A program made the position numbers and the translations under genes. Shown here in pieces: positions 1 through 6,685 of a stretch of DNA of 9,500 nucleotides (positions within the stretch are counted from its first letter, which is position 1; every line of letters begins with the position of its first letter). Location: assembly GCA_947647645.1 (NCBI GenBank), contig CANSLE010000071.1:1-9500 (forward strand), read 5' to 3'. Below the pieces are notes generated by a model. The model made no database searches, was not told the DNA's origin, and was given only the letters and a program-made list of their open reading frames with translations. Origin of the DNA: an uncultured Microbacterium sp. Lineage in GTDB: Bacteria; Actinomycetota; Actinomycetes; Actinomycetales; Microbacteriaceae.

Positions 1-1568
1 CCGTCGAGCGGGCGGCGCGCGACGAGCAGCATGTGCGTGTCGGGCCAGTCGAGCGGCTCGTCGTCGAGTCCCAGGAGGGATGCCGCGGGGGCGAACCGGT
101 TCTCGACGAGCCAGTCGTTGCGCCATGGACCCGACCGCTCGTCGATCTCCAGCCCGACCGAGGCCACCAGGTCACGCCAGTCGGCCCAGGACAGGGCGCA
201 GAACCGTTCGTGCATCTCCGACAGCCAGTTTCGCGTGTACGAGACGGTCTCGAGGAACTCCATGGCATCGGCCAGGCGCAGCTCGATCGTCCGCTCGTTG
301 CGCACCTCGTACTCCCACGCGGCGCCGCTGAGCGCGCGGAAGTCCTGTGCGAACTGCGCGACCCGGCTTCCGACCGGCAGGGCGTCGAGGTACGCCGCAA
401 CCTCGTCGTTCGAGCCCGACAGGGCGCGCGCGGGCGTCGTGACGTCGCCGCCCCGCATCCGCAGCCGCACGATGCGGTCGGGGTCTGCGGGGCCGCAGAC
501 GTCGGAGTTGATCCACACGCCGCCCGGCACGGTCTGGTCGGCGATCGCCGCCGCGAAGGCCCGGAGCGACGGCATCCCTTCGCCGTAGGAGTAGATCTCG
601 TGGGTCAGCGCGAAGCTGAGCGTCGTCGCGATGCTGCGTTCGGGAAACAGACGCCCGGCGAGGATGTTCCGCCGGTAGAAGAAGGTGTTCGGATTCGCGA
701 ACGCACCCTCGGACTTCTTGTGCTCGCAGGCTGCGAACAGCTCCGGGGCGATCTCCACGCCGATGAGATCCGACTCGGCCAGGGCCGGCTCGCGCGACGC
801 GAGTTCGAGCATGGCCCCCGTCGCGCAACCCAGGTCGACGATCCGGCCCGGCACGACCCAGGGTCGCGCCTGTGCCCACTTGCGCTCCGCGGCATCCTCG
901 AACGAGCGGCTGTACGTGCGGTAGTCACGCGTCTGGGTGAGTCCGCCCTCGTCGCCGATGACGGGATCGGCGGCGATCTCGCGTGCCTGCGCGGCCAGCC
1001 CGTAGCGGTCGACGATGTCGAGGCTCGCCGGGTGGGCGTCCGTGCGCCAGGCGTCGGAGCCGGCCATCAGCTCGTCGAGCAGCTGCCAGGGCGTGCGCGG
1101 GGCCTCGGGGTGGTCGCGTTCCATCGGAGCGATGCGGTAGCCCCGGGTGCGGTACATGTCCACGACCTGCGGCGTCGAGGTGGCGATGACCGCGGTCTCG
1201 GGCGCGGGGATGACCCCCTGGGCAGTCGTGTAGGCGATCTCCTTGAGGGTGATCTCGGCGAACCGGGGCGTGGGGGCCACATCGACGACCGGCACCACGA
1301 TCGACGGGATGCGCTCGACGTGTGCGAGGATCTCGATCGCCGCCTCCCGCCGGTGTTCGGGGAACGGGTTGCGGCGGGTCGCGGAGTGGTTCGCGCTCGT
1401 GACCGCCCACACGACGACCGCGTCGGCGGCGACAACGATCGGCTCCCCAGTCTCGTCTCGGCCGGTGCCGGCGAGCAGCTCGCGGAGGTACTCCGCCTGG
1501 AACCGCGTCAGCAGATGGTGACGCCCCGGGACGATGACGTGCTGGATCTCGGGCCGAGGTGCGCTCAC
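1..1568 (-). CDS. Nucleotidylyltransferase-like / SAM-dependent methyltransferase fusion protein (3' end outside window)
   Basis: One uninterrupted minus-strand frame of 522 codons that continues past the left edge. I chose GTG 1568; in-frame GTGs at 1577 and 1586 are alternatives and none has a good Shine-Dalgarno. Residues about 8-160 look like a nucleotidylyltransferase (NMNAT-like) fold: VPGRHHLLTRFQ at 13-24 sits where the GRFxPxHxGH loop of NadM-type enzymes would be, and TSANHSATRRNPFPEHRRE (57-75) resembles their SAQxSHTxxNPFTxxER segment. The GH of the catalytic HxGH is not conserved (TRFQ), so activity is doubtful. The second half is a class I methyltransferase: motif I VDLGCATGAMLEL (244-256), an acidic strand end at GVEIAPE (270-276), and VPGGVWINSDV (347-357) as the post-motif strand. 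Substrate unknown. It is transcribed divergently from glyS. The methyltransferase call is firm; the N-terminal assignment rests on motif resemblance alone. Confidence 0.8.
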   Translation of the reverse strand, partial: MSAPRPEIQHVIVPGRHHLLTRFQAEYLRELLAGTGRDETGEPIVVAADAVVVWAVTSANHSATRRNPFPEHRREAAIEILAHVERIPSIVVPVVDVAPTPRFAEITLKEIAYTTAQGVIPAPETAVIATSTPQVVDMYRTRGYRIAPMERDHPEAPRTPWQLLDELMAGSDAWRTDAHPASLDIVDRYGLAAQAREIAADPVIGDEGGLTQTRDYRTYSRSFEDAAERKWAQARPWVVPGRIVDLGCATGAMLELASREPALAESDLIGVEIAPELFAACEHKKSEGAFANPNTFFYRRNILAGRLFPERSIATTLSFALTHEIYSYGEGMPSLRAFAAAIADQTVPGGVWINSDVCGPADPDRIVRLRMRGGDVTTPARALSGSNDEVAAYLDALPVGSRVAQFAQDFRALSGAAWEYEVRNERTIELRLADAMEFLETVSYTRNWLSEMHERFCALSWADWRDLVASVGLEIDERSGPWRNDWLVENRFAPAASLLGLDDEPLDWPDTHMLLVARRPLD

Positions 1569-1614
1569 CCGTCCCACGTTAGTCACGGGCTGGCCGGGTG
1601 GCGGCCGCGGCGGA

Positions 1615-1624
1615 AGACTAGACT
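1615..1624. promoter_or_regulatory. Overlapping divergent candidate -10 boxes
   Basis: On the plus strand TAGACT (1619-1624) fits the actinobacterial TANNNT -10 and would place a glyS transcript start near 1631. On the minus strand TAGTCT (1620-1615) would start the divergent methyltransferase gene near 1608. The two boxes share two bases, so the two promoters could exclude each other. No convincing -35 hexamer is seen for either, so this is a candidate only. Confidence 0.35.
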
Positions 1625-1628
1625 CGAC

Positions 1629-1651
1629 GGATGCCGGAACTGTCGGCATCC
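1629..1651 (+). promoter_or_regulatory. Perfect 8-bp hairpin in the glyS leader
   Basis: GGATGCCG (1629-1636) and CGGCATCC (1644-1651) are exact reverse complements with a 7-base loop (1637-1643). The hairpin is followed five bases later by TTTT (1657-1660) and lies between the candidate -10 and the glyS start. It could act as a leader structure or attenuator-like element. It could also be a chance pairing of two copies of the heptamer that is abundant in this genome. It is not a T-box: no specifier loop or conserved T-box sequence is present in the short leader. Confidence 0.4.
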
Positions 1652-1692
1652 ACGCCTTTTCGCATTCGCGACACGACCATTTGGAGCCACCT

Positions 1693-3081
1693 GTGGCCGA
1701 GCAGTCCCGCCTCGACAAAGTCATCGCCCTCGCCCGTCATCGCGGCTTCGTCTTCCAGGCCGGGGAGATCTACGGCGGATCGCGGTCGGCGTGGGACTAC
1801 GGCCCCCTCGGCACGGAGCTGAAGGAGAACATCCGTCGGCAGTGGTGGCAGACGTTCGTGCGCGGCCGCGGCGACATGGTCGGGCTGGACTCGAGCATCA
1901 TCCTGCCCAAGCGCGTCTGGGAGGCCTCGGGTCACGTCGCGACCTTCACCGACCCGCTGGTCGAGTGCCTGCACTGCCACAAGCGCTTCCGGGCCGACAA
2001 CCTCGTCGAGGACTTCGAGGCGCGCAAGGGGCGCCCGGCGGAGAACGGCCTCGCCGACATCCCCTGCCCCAACTGCGGCACCAAGGGCCAGTACACCGAA
2101 CCGAAGGCGTTCTCTGGTCTCGTCAAGACCTACCTGGGCGTCGTCGACGACGAGTCGGGCCTGTACTTCCTGCGTCCCGAGACCGCGCAGGGCATCTTCG
2201 TGAACTTCTCGAACGTGCTGACGGCGTCGCGCCGCAAGCCCCCCTTCGGCGTCGGGCAGGTCGGCAAGGCCTTCCGCAACGAGATCACTCCCGGCAACTT
2301 CATCTTCCGCACGCGTGAGTTCGAGCAGATGGAGATCGAGTACTTCACCCCGCCCGCCGAGGCGCACCAGTGGTTCGAGCACTGGGTGGAGGCCTGCTGG
2401 AACTGGTTCGTCGACCTGGGCGTCGACCCGGAGAACATGAAGCGGTTCGACGTTCCCGAGGACGACCGCGCGCACTACTCGGCCGGCACGATCGACGTCG
2501 AGTACCGCTTCGGCTTCCCGGGCAAGGAGTGGGGCGAGCTCATGGGCGTCGCCAACCGCACCGACTACGACCTCAAGAGCCACTCCGACGCGTCCGGCCA
2601 GTCGCTCACCTTCTTCGACCAGGCGTCGGGCGAGAAGTACACGCCGTACGTCATCGAGCCGTCCTTCGGCCTCACGCGCGCGATGATGGCCTTCCTCGTC
2701 GACGCGTACCGTGAGGAGGAGGTGCCCAACGCCAAGGGCGGCACCGACACCCGCACGGTGCTGAAGCTCGACCCGCGGCTGGCCCCCGTCAAGGTCGCCG
2801 TGCTGCCGCTGTCGCGCAACGAGCGCCTGTCGCCGCTGGCGCGCGAGGTCGCCGACACGCTCCGCGGAGCGGGCTGGAACATCGACTTCGACGACGCCGG
2901 CGCCATCGGACGCCGCTACCGCCGTCAGGACGAGATCGGCACGCCCTACTGCGTCACGGTCGACTTCGACTCACTCGACGACAACGCTGTGACGGTGCGC
3001 GACCGCGACACGATGGGCCAGGAGCGCATCGGGCTCGACGGCCTGCACGCGTACCTCGCCGAGCGCCTGCGCGGCGCCTGA
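1693..3081 (+). CDS. glyS: Glycyl-tRNA synthetase (class II, single-chain type)
   Basis: Charges tRNA-Gly with glycine using ATP, in the cytoplasm; it acts as a homodimer. The protein is 462 residues, normal for the single-chain type in actinobacteria. The GTG at 1693 was chosen because GGAG (1683-1686) lies six bases upstream and the protein then starts at the conserved beginning (LDKVIALARHRGF at 7-19). The frame is open further upstream but without family similarity. Visible features: motif 1 region PKRVWEASGH (72-81); a zinc-knuckle-like insert with CLHC (92-95) and CPNC (125-128); LRPETAQGIFVNF (160-172); motif 2 FRNEITP...FRTREFEQME (194-214); motif 3 EPSFGLTRAMMAF (322-334); and a C-terminal anticodon-binding domain (about 366-462). 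The gene stands alone on this strand, 62 bases after a hairpin-bearing leader start, and is followed by a short tandem repeat. Nothing appears broken. Confidence 0.98.
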   Translation: MAEQSRLDKVIALARHRGFVFQAGEIYGGSRSAWDYGPLGTELKENIRRQWWQTFVRGRGDMVGLDSSIILPKRVWEASGHVATFTDPLVECLHCHKRFRADNLVEDFEARKGRPAENGLADIPCPNCGTKGQYTEPKAFSGLVKTYLGVVDDESGLYFLRPETAQGIFVNFSNVLTASRRKPPFGVGQVGKAFRNEITPGNFIFRTREFEQMEIEYFTPPAEAHQWFEHWVEACWNWFVDLGVDPENMKRFDVPEDDRAHYSAGTIDVEYRFGFPGKEWGELMGVANRTDYDLKSHSDASGQSLTFFDQASGEKYTPYVIEPSFGLTRAMMAFLVDAYREEEVPNAKGGTDTRTVLKLDPRLAPVKVAVLPLSRNERLSPLAREVADTLRGAGWNIDFDDAGAIGRRYRRQDEIGTPYCVTVDFDSLDDNAVTVRDRDTMGQERIGLDGLHAYLAERLRGA

Positions 3082-3082
3082 C

Positions 3083-3136
3083 CCGCGGCATCCGCCCGGT
3101 CCGCGGCATCCGCCCGGTCCGCGGCATCCGCCCGGT
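3083..3136. repeat. Three perfect 18-bp tandem repeats
   Basis: CCGCGGCATCCGCCCGGT occurs three times head to tail (3083-3100, 3101-3118, 3119-3136), followed by a further CCGC. The array begins one base after the glyS stop codon. Each unit contains GCGGCATCC, a longer form of the heptamer common in the backbone. No U-tract follows, so it is not a classical terminator. Confidence 0.95.
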
Positions 3137-3192
3137 CCGCGTGTCTCGCGCTCGGCGGCCCGCGCCGGACAGCCGGAGAGCGGGAGAGCGAC

Positions 3193-3198
3193 TAGCGT
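3193..3198 (+). promoter_or_regulatory. Candidate -10 box for a leaderless GNAT transcript
   Basis: TAGCGT (3193-3198) is six bases upstream of the ATG at 3205, the spacing at which transcription would start on the A of the start codon. The only G-rich stretch before the ATG (3199-3203) is too close to serve as a normal Shine-Dalgarno. No convincing -35 was found at the usual distance. Confidence 0.4.
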
Positions 3199-3204
3199 GG
3201 GGGC

Positions 3205-3930
3205 ATGGCATCCGGCGCTCCCGAGTCCGCTCTCAGCATCCGCGACCTCGACACGCTCGACGAGATCTTCGCCGCCCACCGGGTCATCGTGGAGATCTGG
3301 GGCGGTCGCGATCCCATGCCCGCGCCGCTGATGCGCGCGTTGCAGTACTCGGGCAACTACGTCGTCGGCCTGTACGACGGCGATCGCATCGTCGGGGCCT
3401 CGGTCGCCTTCTTCTCGCCGCCGGAGCGGCACGCGATGCACTCGCACGTCACCGGCGTGCTGCCCGAGTACCAGCGCCGCGGCTTCGGACGCCTGCTGAA
3501 GCAGCAGCAGCGGCAGTGGGCCATCGCCCGAGACATCGGCACCGTCACCTGGACGTTCGATCCGCTGGTGCGCCGCAACGCCCATTTCAACGCCAAGACC
3601 ATCGGCGTGCGGTTCGTCGAGTACCTCGTCGACCAGTACGGCTCGGCCTACGACGGCGCGGAACTCGACCAGCGGGGTCAGGGCGTCGACAGCGACCGGC
3701 TGCTCGTGGCATGGGCGCTCGCGTCGGCGCCGGTGCGTGAGCCCGAGCCCGCCGATGTGGTCGTGACGGTGCAGATCCCCGCGGACATCGAGGCGTTGCG
3801 GCGCACCGACCCCGCGGAGGCCGCGTCCTGGCGCCTCCGTGTGCGGGAGGAGATGCTCGGCCACTACGGCCGCGGCCTCGTCATCGGCGGCTTCGACGAC
3901 GAGCGCGGCTACCTCTTCGTCCAGGGCTGA
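3205..3930 (+). CDS. GNAT-family N-acetyltransferase (COG3375-like)
   Basis: Predicted cytoplasmic acetyl-CoA-dependent acetyltransferase of 241 residues; the substrate is unknown. The acetyl-CoA binding motif is clear: HVTGVLPEYQRRGFGRLL at 81-98 contains the (Q/R)xxGx(G/A) loop as QRRGFG (90-95). The following TWTFDPLVRRNAHFN (115-129) and the later SDRLLVAW (163-170) match what I remember of the larger COG3375-type GNAT proteins, which have a C-terminal extension beyond the usual single domain of about 150 residues. Here that extension covers about 170-241. The ATG at 3205 was chosen for its position next to a -10-like TAGCGT; no other start fits as well. It is separated from glyS by 123 bases including a tandem repeat and is convergent with the HhH-GPD gene, so it is probably transcribed alone. 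Confidence 0.9.
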   Translation: MASGAPESALSIRDLDTLDEIFAAHRVIVEIWGGRDPMPAPLMRALQYSGNYVVGLYDGDRIVGASVAFFSPPERHAMHSHVTGVLPEYQRRGFGRLLKQQQRQWAIARDIGTVTWTFDPLVRRNAHFNAKTIGVRFVEYLVDQYGSAYDGAELDQRGQGVDSDRLLVAWALASAPVREPEPADVVVTVQIPADIEALRRTDPAEAASWRLRVREEMLGHYGRGLVIGGFDDERGYLFVQG

Positions 3931-3941
3931 CCCGCAGATCG

Positions 3942-3959
3942 CCTGCCTGCCGGCGCAGG
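3942..3959. terminator. Candidate hairpin between convergent genes
   Basis: CCTGC (3942-3946) can pair with GCAGG (3955-3959), or alternatively CTGC (3947-3950) with GCAG (3955-3958) around a CGGC loop. It lies in the 51-base gap between the stop codons of the GNAT gene and the convergent HhH-GPD gene. The stem is short and there is no U-tract on either strand, so it is at best a weak bidirectional terminator. Confidence 0.3.
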
Positions 3960-3981
3960 ATGCGCGCGCGGCGCGACGGTG

Positions 3982-4557
3982 TCAGGCCTTCCCCGCGGAT
4001 GCCGCGGCCTTCGCCGCCTTCTTGAACTCGCGGACCTTGGCGAGCGCGTCGGGCGAGACGATGTCGGCCACCGACCGGAACGAGCCGTCTTCGCCATAGG
4101 CGCCCGCGGCCTCACGCCACCGGGCGCCGCTGAAGCCGTACTGCTTGCCGAGCAGGGCGAGGAAGATCTTGGCCTTCTGCTCGCCGAAGCCGGGGAGCGC
4201 CTTCAACCGCTTCAGCACGGTCGGCCCGTCGGGGTCGCCCTCGGTCCACAGCGCCGCGGCATCCCCACCCCAGTCCTCCTCGAGGGTGCGGCAGAGGGAC
4301 TGCACGCGCCCGGCCATCGAGCCGGGGTAGCGGTGCACCGCCGGCGACTGCTGGAACGCGGCGACCAGGGCGTCGGGGTCGTAGCCGGCGATGGTCGCGG
4401 CATCCACCGCGCCGATGCGCTCCTCGATCTTCAGGGGTCCGCTGAACGCCGTCTCCATCGCCACCTGCTGGTCCAGCAGCATGCCGATCAGAAGTGCCAG
4501 CGGGTTCTCGGTGAGCAGGGCGTCGGCGGCCGGGTCGTCGGTGATGTGCAGGCTCAT
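3982..4557 (-). CDS. HhH-GPD-type base-excision DNA repair-like protein
   Basis: A 191-residue protein of the helix-hairpin-helix GPD superfamily, which includes DNA glycosylases that remove damaged bases. The HhH element is LKALPGFGEQKAKIFLALLG (118-137), with the characteristic LPGFG turn, preceded by an all-helical N-terminal half (MLLDQQVAMETAF, 26-38, resembles the conserved LLxQQ segment). It matches my memory of the actinobacterial family catalogued as an uncharacterised HhH-GPD protein (TIGR03252). Two departures from active glycosylases: the Asp expected about 20 residues after the HhH is not evident (region QYGFSGARWREAAG, 139-152), and there are no iron-sulphur cysteines (one Cys, at 89). 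The tail is Lys/Ala-rich (169-191). The ATG at 4557 overlaps the stop of the citrate synthase (ATGA), so translation is probably coupled to it. A GGAGG lies only one base before the ATG. Confidence 0.88.
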   Translation of the reverse strand: MSLHITDDPAADALLTENPLALLIGMLLDQQVAMETAFSGPLKIEERIGAVDAATIAGYDPDALVAAFQQSPAVHRYPGSMAGRVQSLCRTLEEDWGGDAAALWTEGDPDGPTVLKRLKALPGFGEQKAKIFLALLGKQYGFSGARWREAAGAYGEDGSFRSVADIVSPDALAKVREFKKAAKAAASAGKA

Positions 4558-5489
4558 GCCTCCATCGTCGCACTCGACGCCGTCGTCGCAAGCGGCGGCC
4601 CCACGTATCGCGCCGCCGGGCGGATGATCTTCGGATCCGACGCCTGCTCGAGCACGTGCGCCGCCCAGCCGATGGTGCGGGCGAGCACGAAGGTCGGCGT
4701 GAACATCTCGCGCAGGATGCCGACGCGCTCCAGCACCACCGCCGCGTAAAACTCGACATTGGCGTGCAGCAGGCGACCCGGCTTCGCCGCCGCGAGCGCT
4801 TGTTCGGCTTCGGATTCGGCTTCGAACCGGAGGGCGACCGCGGTGCGGTCTCCGTCGAGCTGCTGGGCGATGGACTTGAGCAGCTCGGATCGGGGATCGC
4901 TCGTGCGGTGGACGGTGTGACCGAAGCCCATGAGGCGGCGCCCGGCGGCCACCTCCCCGCGGATCCACGTCGCGATGGCCTCCGGTTCGGGGCCGACGGC
5001 GTCGAGCGCGTCGAGCACTCGCGACGGCGCACCTCCGTGCAGGGGCCCGGACAGCGACCCCAGAGCACCGGCGAGGCCGGATGCCACGTCGGCTCCGGTC
5101 GACGCGATCACCCGCGCCGTGAAGGTCGACCCGTTCAGTCCGTGATCGACGACCGACACCAGGTATGCGGTCAATGCGCGCTCCTCGTCAGGGGTGGGGA
5201 CGCGTCCGGTCAGCTGGTGCAGGTAGTTCGCCACGATGCCGCGGCCTGCAAGCGGCGCACGCGGTGGGCGCGAGGCGCCCCCGGAGACTGCGCGCCAGAG
5301 CCCGACTAGCACATGCGGAAGCGACGCCGTCAACACGAGCGCGTCGGCATGGCGCGCGGCGGCATCGAGGTCGTACACCGGCAGCATCCCGCGCTCCGCC
5401 GCGATGAGGGGCAGCGCCGCCTTCACACCGTGGAGGACGTCCGGATGCCGCGGCGCCACCGCGCTGACGAAGTCCGCCGCTGTGGAAGC
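4554..5489 (-). pseudogene. Citrate synthase (CitA / citrate synthase 2 type), 5'-truncated by an insertion
   Basis: Citrate synthases condense acetyl-CoA with oxaloacetate. The remaining part is well conserved. Numbered from the in-frame GTG at 5459 (301 residues), it has DHGLNGSTFTARVIASTGAD (105-124), the catalytic His loop SGPLHGGAPSRV (137-148, His141), the second catalytic His in GFGHTVHR (178-185, His181), the acidic residue in NVEFYAAVVL (234-243, Glu236), then MFTPTFVLARTIGWAAHVLE (252-271) and RPAARYVGP (280-288). Family members are about 370-400 residues and start with a domain containing a YRG segment. That N-terminal part, roughly 70-90 residues, is absent. Family-like sequence continues upstream of 5459 in the same frame without a start codon (AADFVSAVA) until about 5489, where it stops. 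A shortened protein from GTG 5459 is conceivable but would lack part of the fold. The lost 5' piece is not elsewhere in the window. Confidence 0.85.
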
Positions 5490-5550
5490 GAAATAGACGG
5501 CACATAAAGCAAGTGCGGTGTCTGCATCTATTGGCTGAGCGTGCTCCCAA

Positions 5551-5556
5551 TATGAT
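5551..5556 (+). promoter_or_regulatory. Candidate -10 box for the two-gene cassette
   Basis: TATGAT (5551-5556) matches TATAAT at five of six positions and ends seven bases before the ATG at 5564, a leaderless arrangement. TTGGCT at 5531-5536 is a possible -35, but the 14-base spacer is short. The promoter lies inside the accessory segment, so the cassette seems to carry its own. Confidence 0.5.
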
Positions 5557-5563
5557 TGCGACC

Positions 5564-6685
5564 ATGACCGACGAGGGCGAGACGAGCAGGGACCAGCCCG
5601 AGCGCAGGCCAGACCTGAAGTTCACCGGGGGTCGCTTCGATGGCCTCGGCTTCCCTCTCGACGGCATTCAGGAGTTGGCGAAGTACCAAAAGCTTGTGAT
5701 CGAGATGGCGAAGCAGCTCTGGGCCGAGAAGAATCCCGGCAGGCCCTTACCTGAGAACATCGCGGATCTGGTGCGACTGCGGTTGGTCGATATTCAACCC
5801 GGCAGCCAGAAGACTTACTTCGCGTCGGACCCCGCCCCCATGTTCCCTGGCGCACCTACTCTGCGTGAGCTGACCGAGGATGCGATATACGACCTCTTCG
5901 ACTCGATCATCAAGCACAACTTCAAGCCGCTCGAGGCTGCTAGCCCCGGGGTGATTACCGCTGCACGTGCTATCGGTAGTGGCTTCACCGGCGAGGAAGC
6001 CATCGCTGTTAGACCGGAAAGGCACGATGAGGTGAGGTTTGGGGTACCTCAGCACCGTGAACTGCTTGACGCATTGCGCGGGATGCGCTTTGAGCGCTCG
6101 GGGACATTGGTCGGCATCCTCTACAACCTCGAGGCCGCGAACAAGTTTTCGCTCGTAGACGGACAAGGCAGGACGATACCTGCGAGGTTCACCGATCCGA
6201 CAGTGTGGGAGGCCCTGCATACGCTTCATAGTCGTCAGGACGTGGCCGATTTGATCTGGATCGATTGCGACTACGTGATCAGTGAGCTCGACGGATCGGT
6301 CGTACGGATCAGCGAGGTGAGGGAGGCCAACATGTTTGGCAAGAGCGCGAATCCGTGGGCGGTGCGCCTCGCGACGTTCGCCGCGCTCCCTGAAGGTCAC
6401 GCTGACGGCGAGGGTGAGCGAACGGAGGTCTTCGCGCTGGAGGCTGCGCTCGAGGTACTCACCTCAATCAGCGGTGCGGGATGGAACGAGCCCGCCATCT
6501 TCCCGGCCCTCGATGGTGGTGTTCGCATGGAATGGCTAACAGAAAACTCGCACACCGTCCTGACGGTCGATAACGAGGCGCACTTTTATGCGTTCCACCT
6601 GAACGCGGAGACCGACGAAGAGGCGATTGAAGAACCGGTCGGAGCGAGCGACGCGCTCCGTTTCGTCGAAAGGCATGCGAAGTGA
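5564..6685 (+). CDS. Hypothetical protein, first gene of a two-gene accessory cassette
   Basis: I do not recognise a named family. The product is 373 residues, soluble, without signal peptide or membrane segment. I took ATG 5564 because it follows TATGAT by seven bases; GTG 5513 and ATG 5552 are in frame upstream without a ribosome site. Three regions can be seen. Residues 18-86 form an N-terminal block (LKFTGGRFDGLGFPLDGIQE at 18-37, a helix with KYQKLVIEMAKQLW at 40-53, then LRLVDIQPGSQK at 72-83). Residues 165-255 contain a beta-rich stretch, SGTLVGILYNLEAANKFSLV (179-198). The end has PALDGGVRMEWLTEN (314-328) followed by short strands and an acidic tail. From memory, the N-terminal GGRF...GSxxP-like block and the GGVxxEW segment occur in hypothetical proteins of other bacteria; this cannot be verified here. 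The stop overlaps the next start by four bases, so the two proteins are probably made together. Confidence 0.85.
   Translation: MTDEGETSRDQPERRPDLKFTGGRFDGLGFPLDGIQELAKYQKLVIEMAKQLWAEKNPGRPLPENIADLVRLRLVDIQPGSQKTYFASDPAPMFPGAPTLRELTEDAIYDLFDSIIKHNFKPLEAASPGVITAARAIGSGFTGEEAIAVRPERHDEVRFGVPQHRELLDALRGMRFERSGTLVGILYNLEAANKFSLVDGQGRTIPARFTDPTVWEALHTLHSRQDVADLIWIDCDYVISELDGSVVRISEVREANMFGKSANPWAVRLATFAALPEGHADGEGERTEVFALEAALEVLTSISGAGWNEPAIFPALDGGVRMEWLTENSHTVLTVDNEAHFYAFHLNAETDEEAIEEPVGASDALRFVERHAK

Noticed and set aside
1693..1800. T-box riboswitch before glyS
   Set aside because: The leader is short and lacks the conserved T-box sequence and specifier stem; only a simple hairpin is present.
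33..2318. A very long open frame on the plus strand (about 760 codons)
   Set aside because: It lies opposite the methyltransferase fusion gene and overlaps glyS in another frame. Its protein is Arg/Gly/Asp-rich without motifs, typical of an antisense frame in high-GC DNA.
3083..3136. CRISPR-like array
   Set aside because: The three copies are directly adjacent with no spacers and are only 18 bp long.
2971..3864. Long minus-strand open frame opposite the GNAT gene
   Set aside because: The plus-strand product has clear GNAT motifs; the minus-strand product has none and simply mirrors the GC codon bias.
3979..5309. Plus-strand open frames opposite the HhH-GPD and citrate synthase genes
   Set aside because: The minus-strand products carry unmistakable family motifs; the plus-strand ones are compositional shadows.
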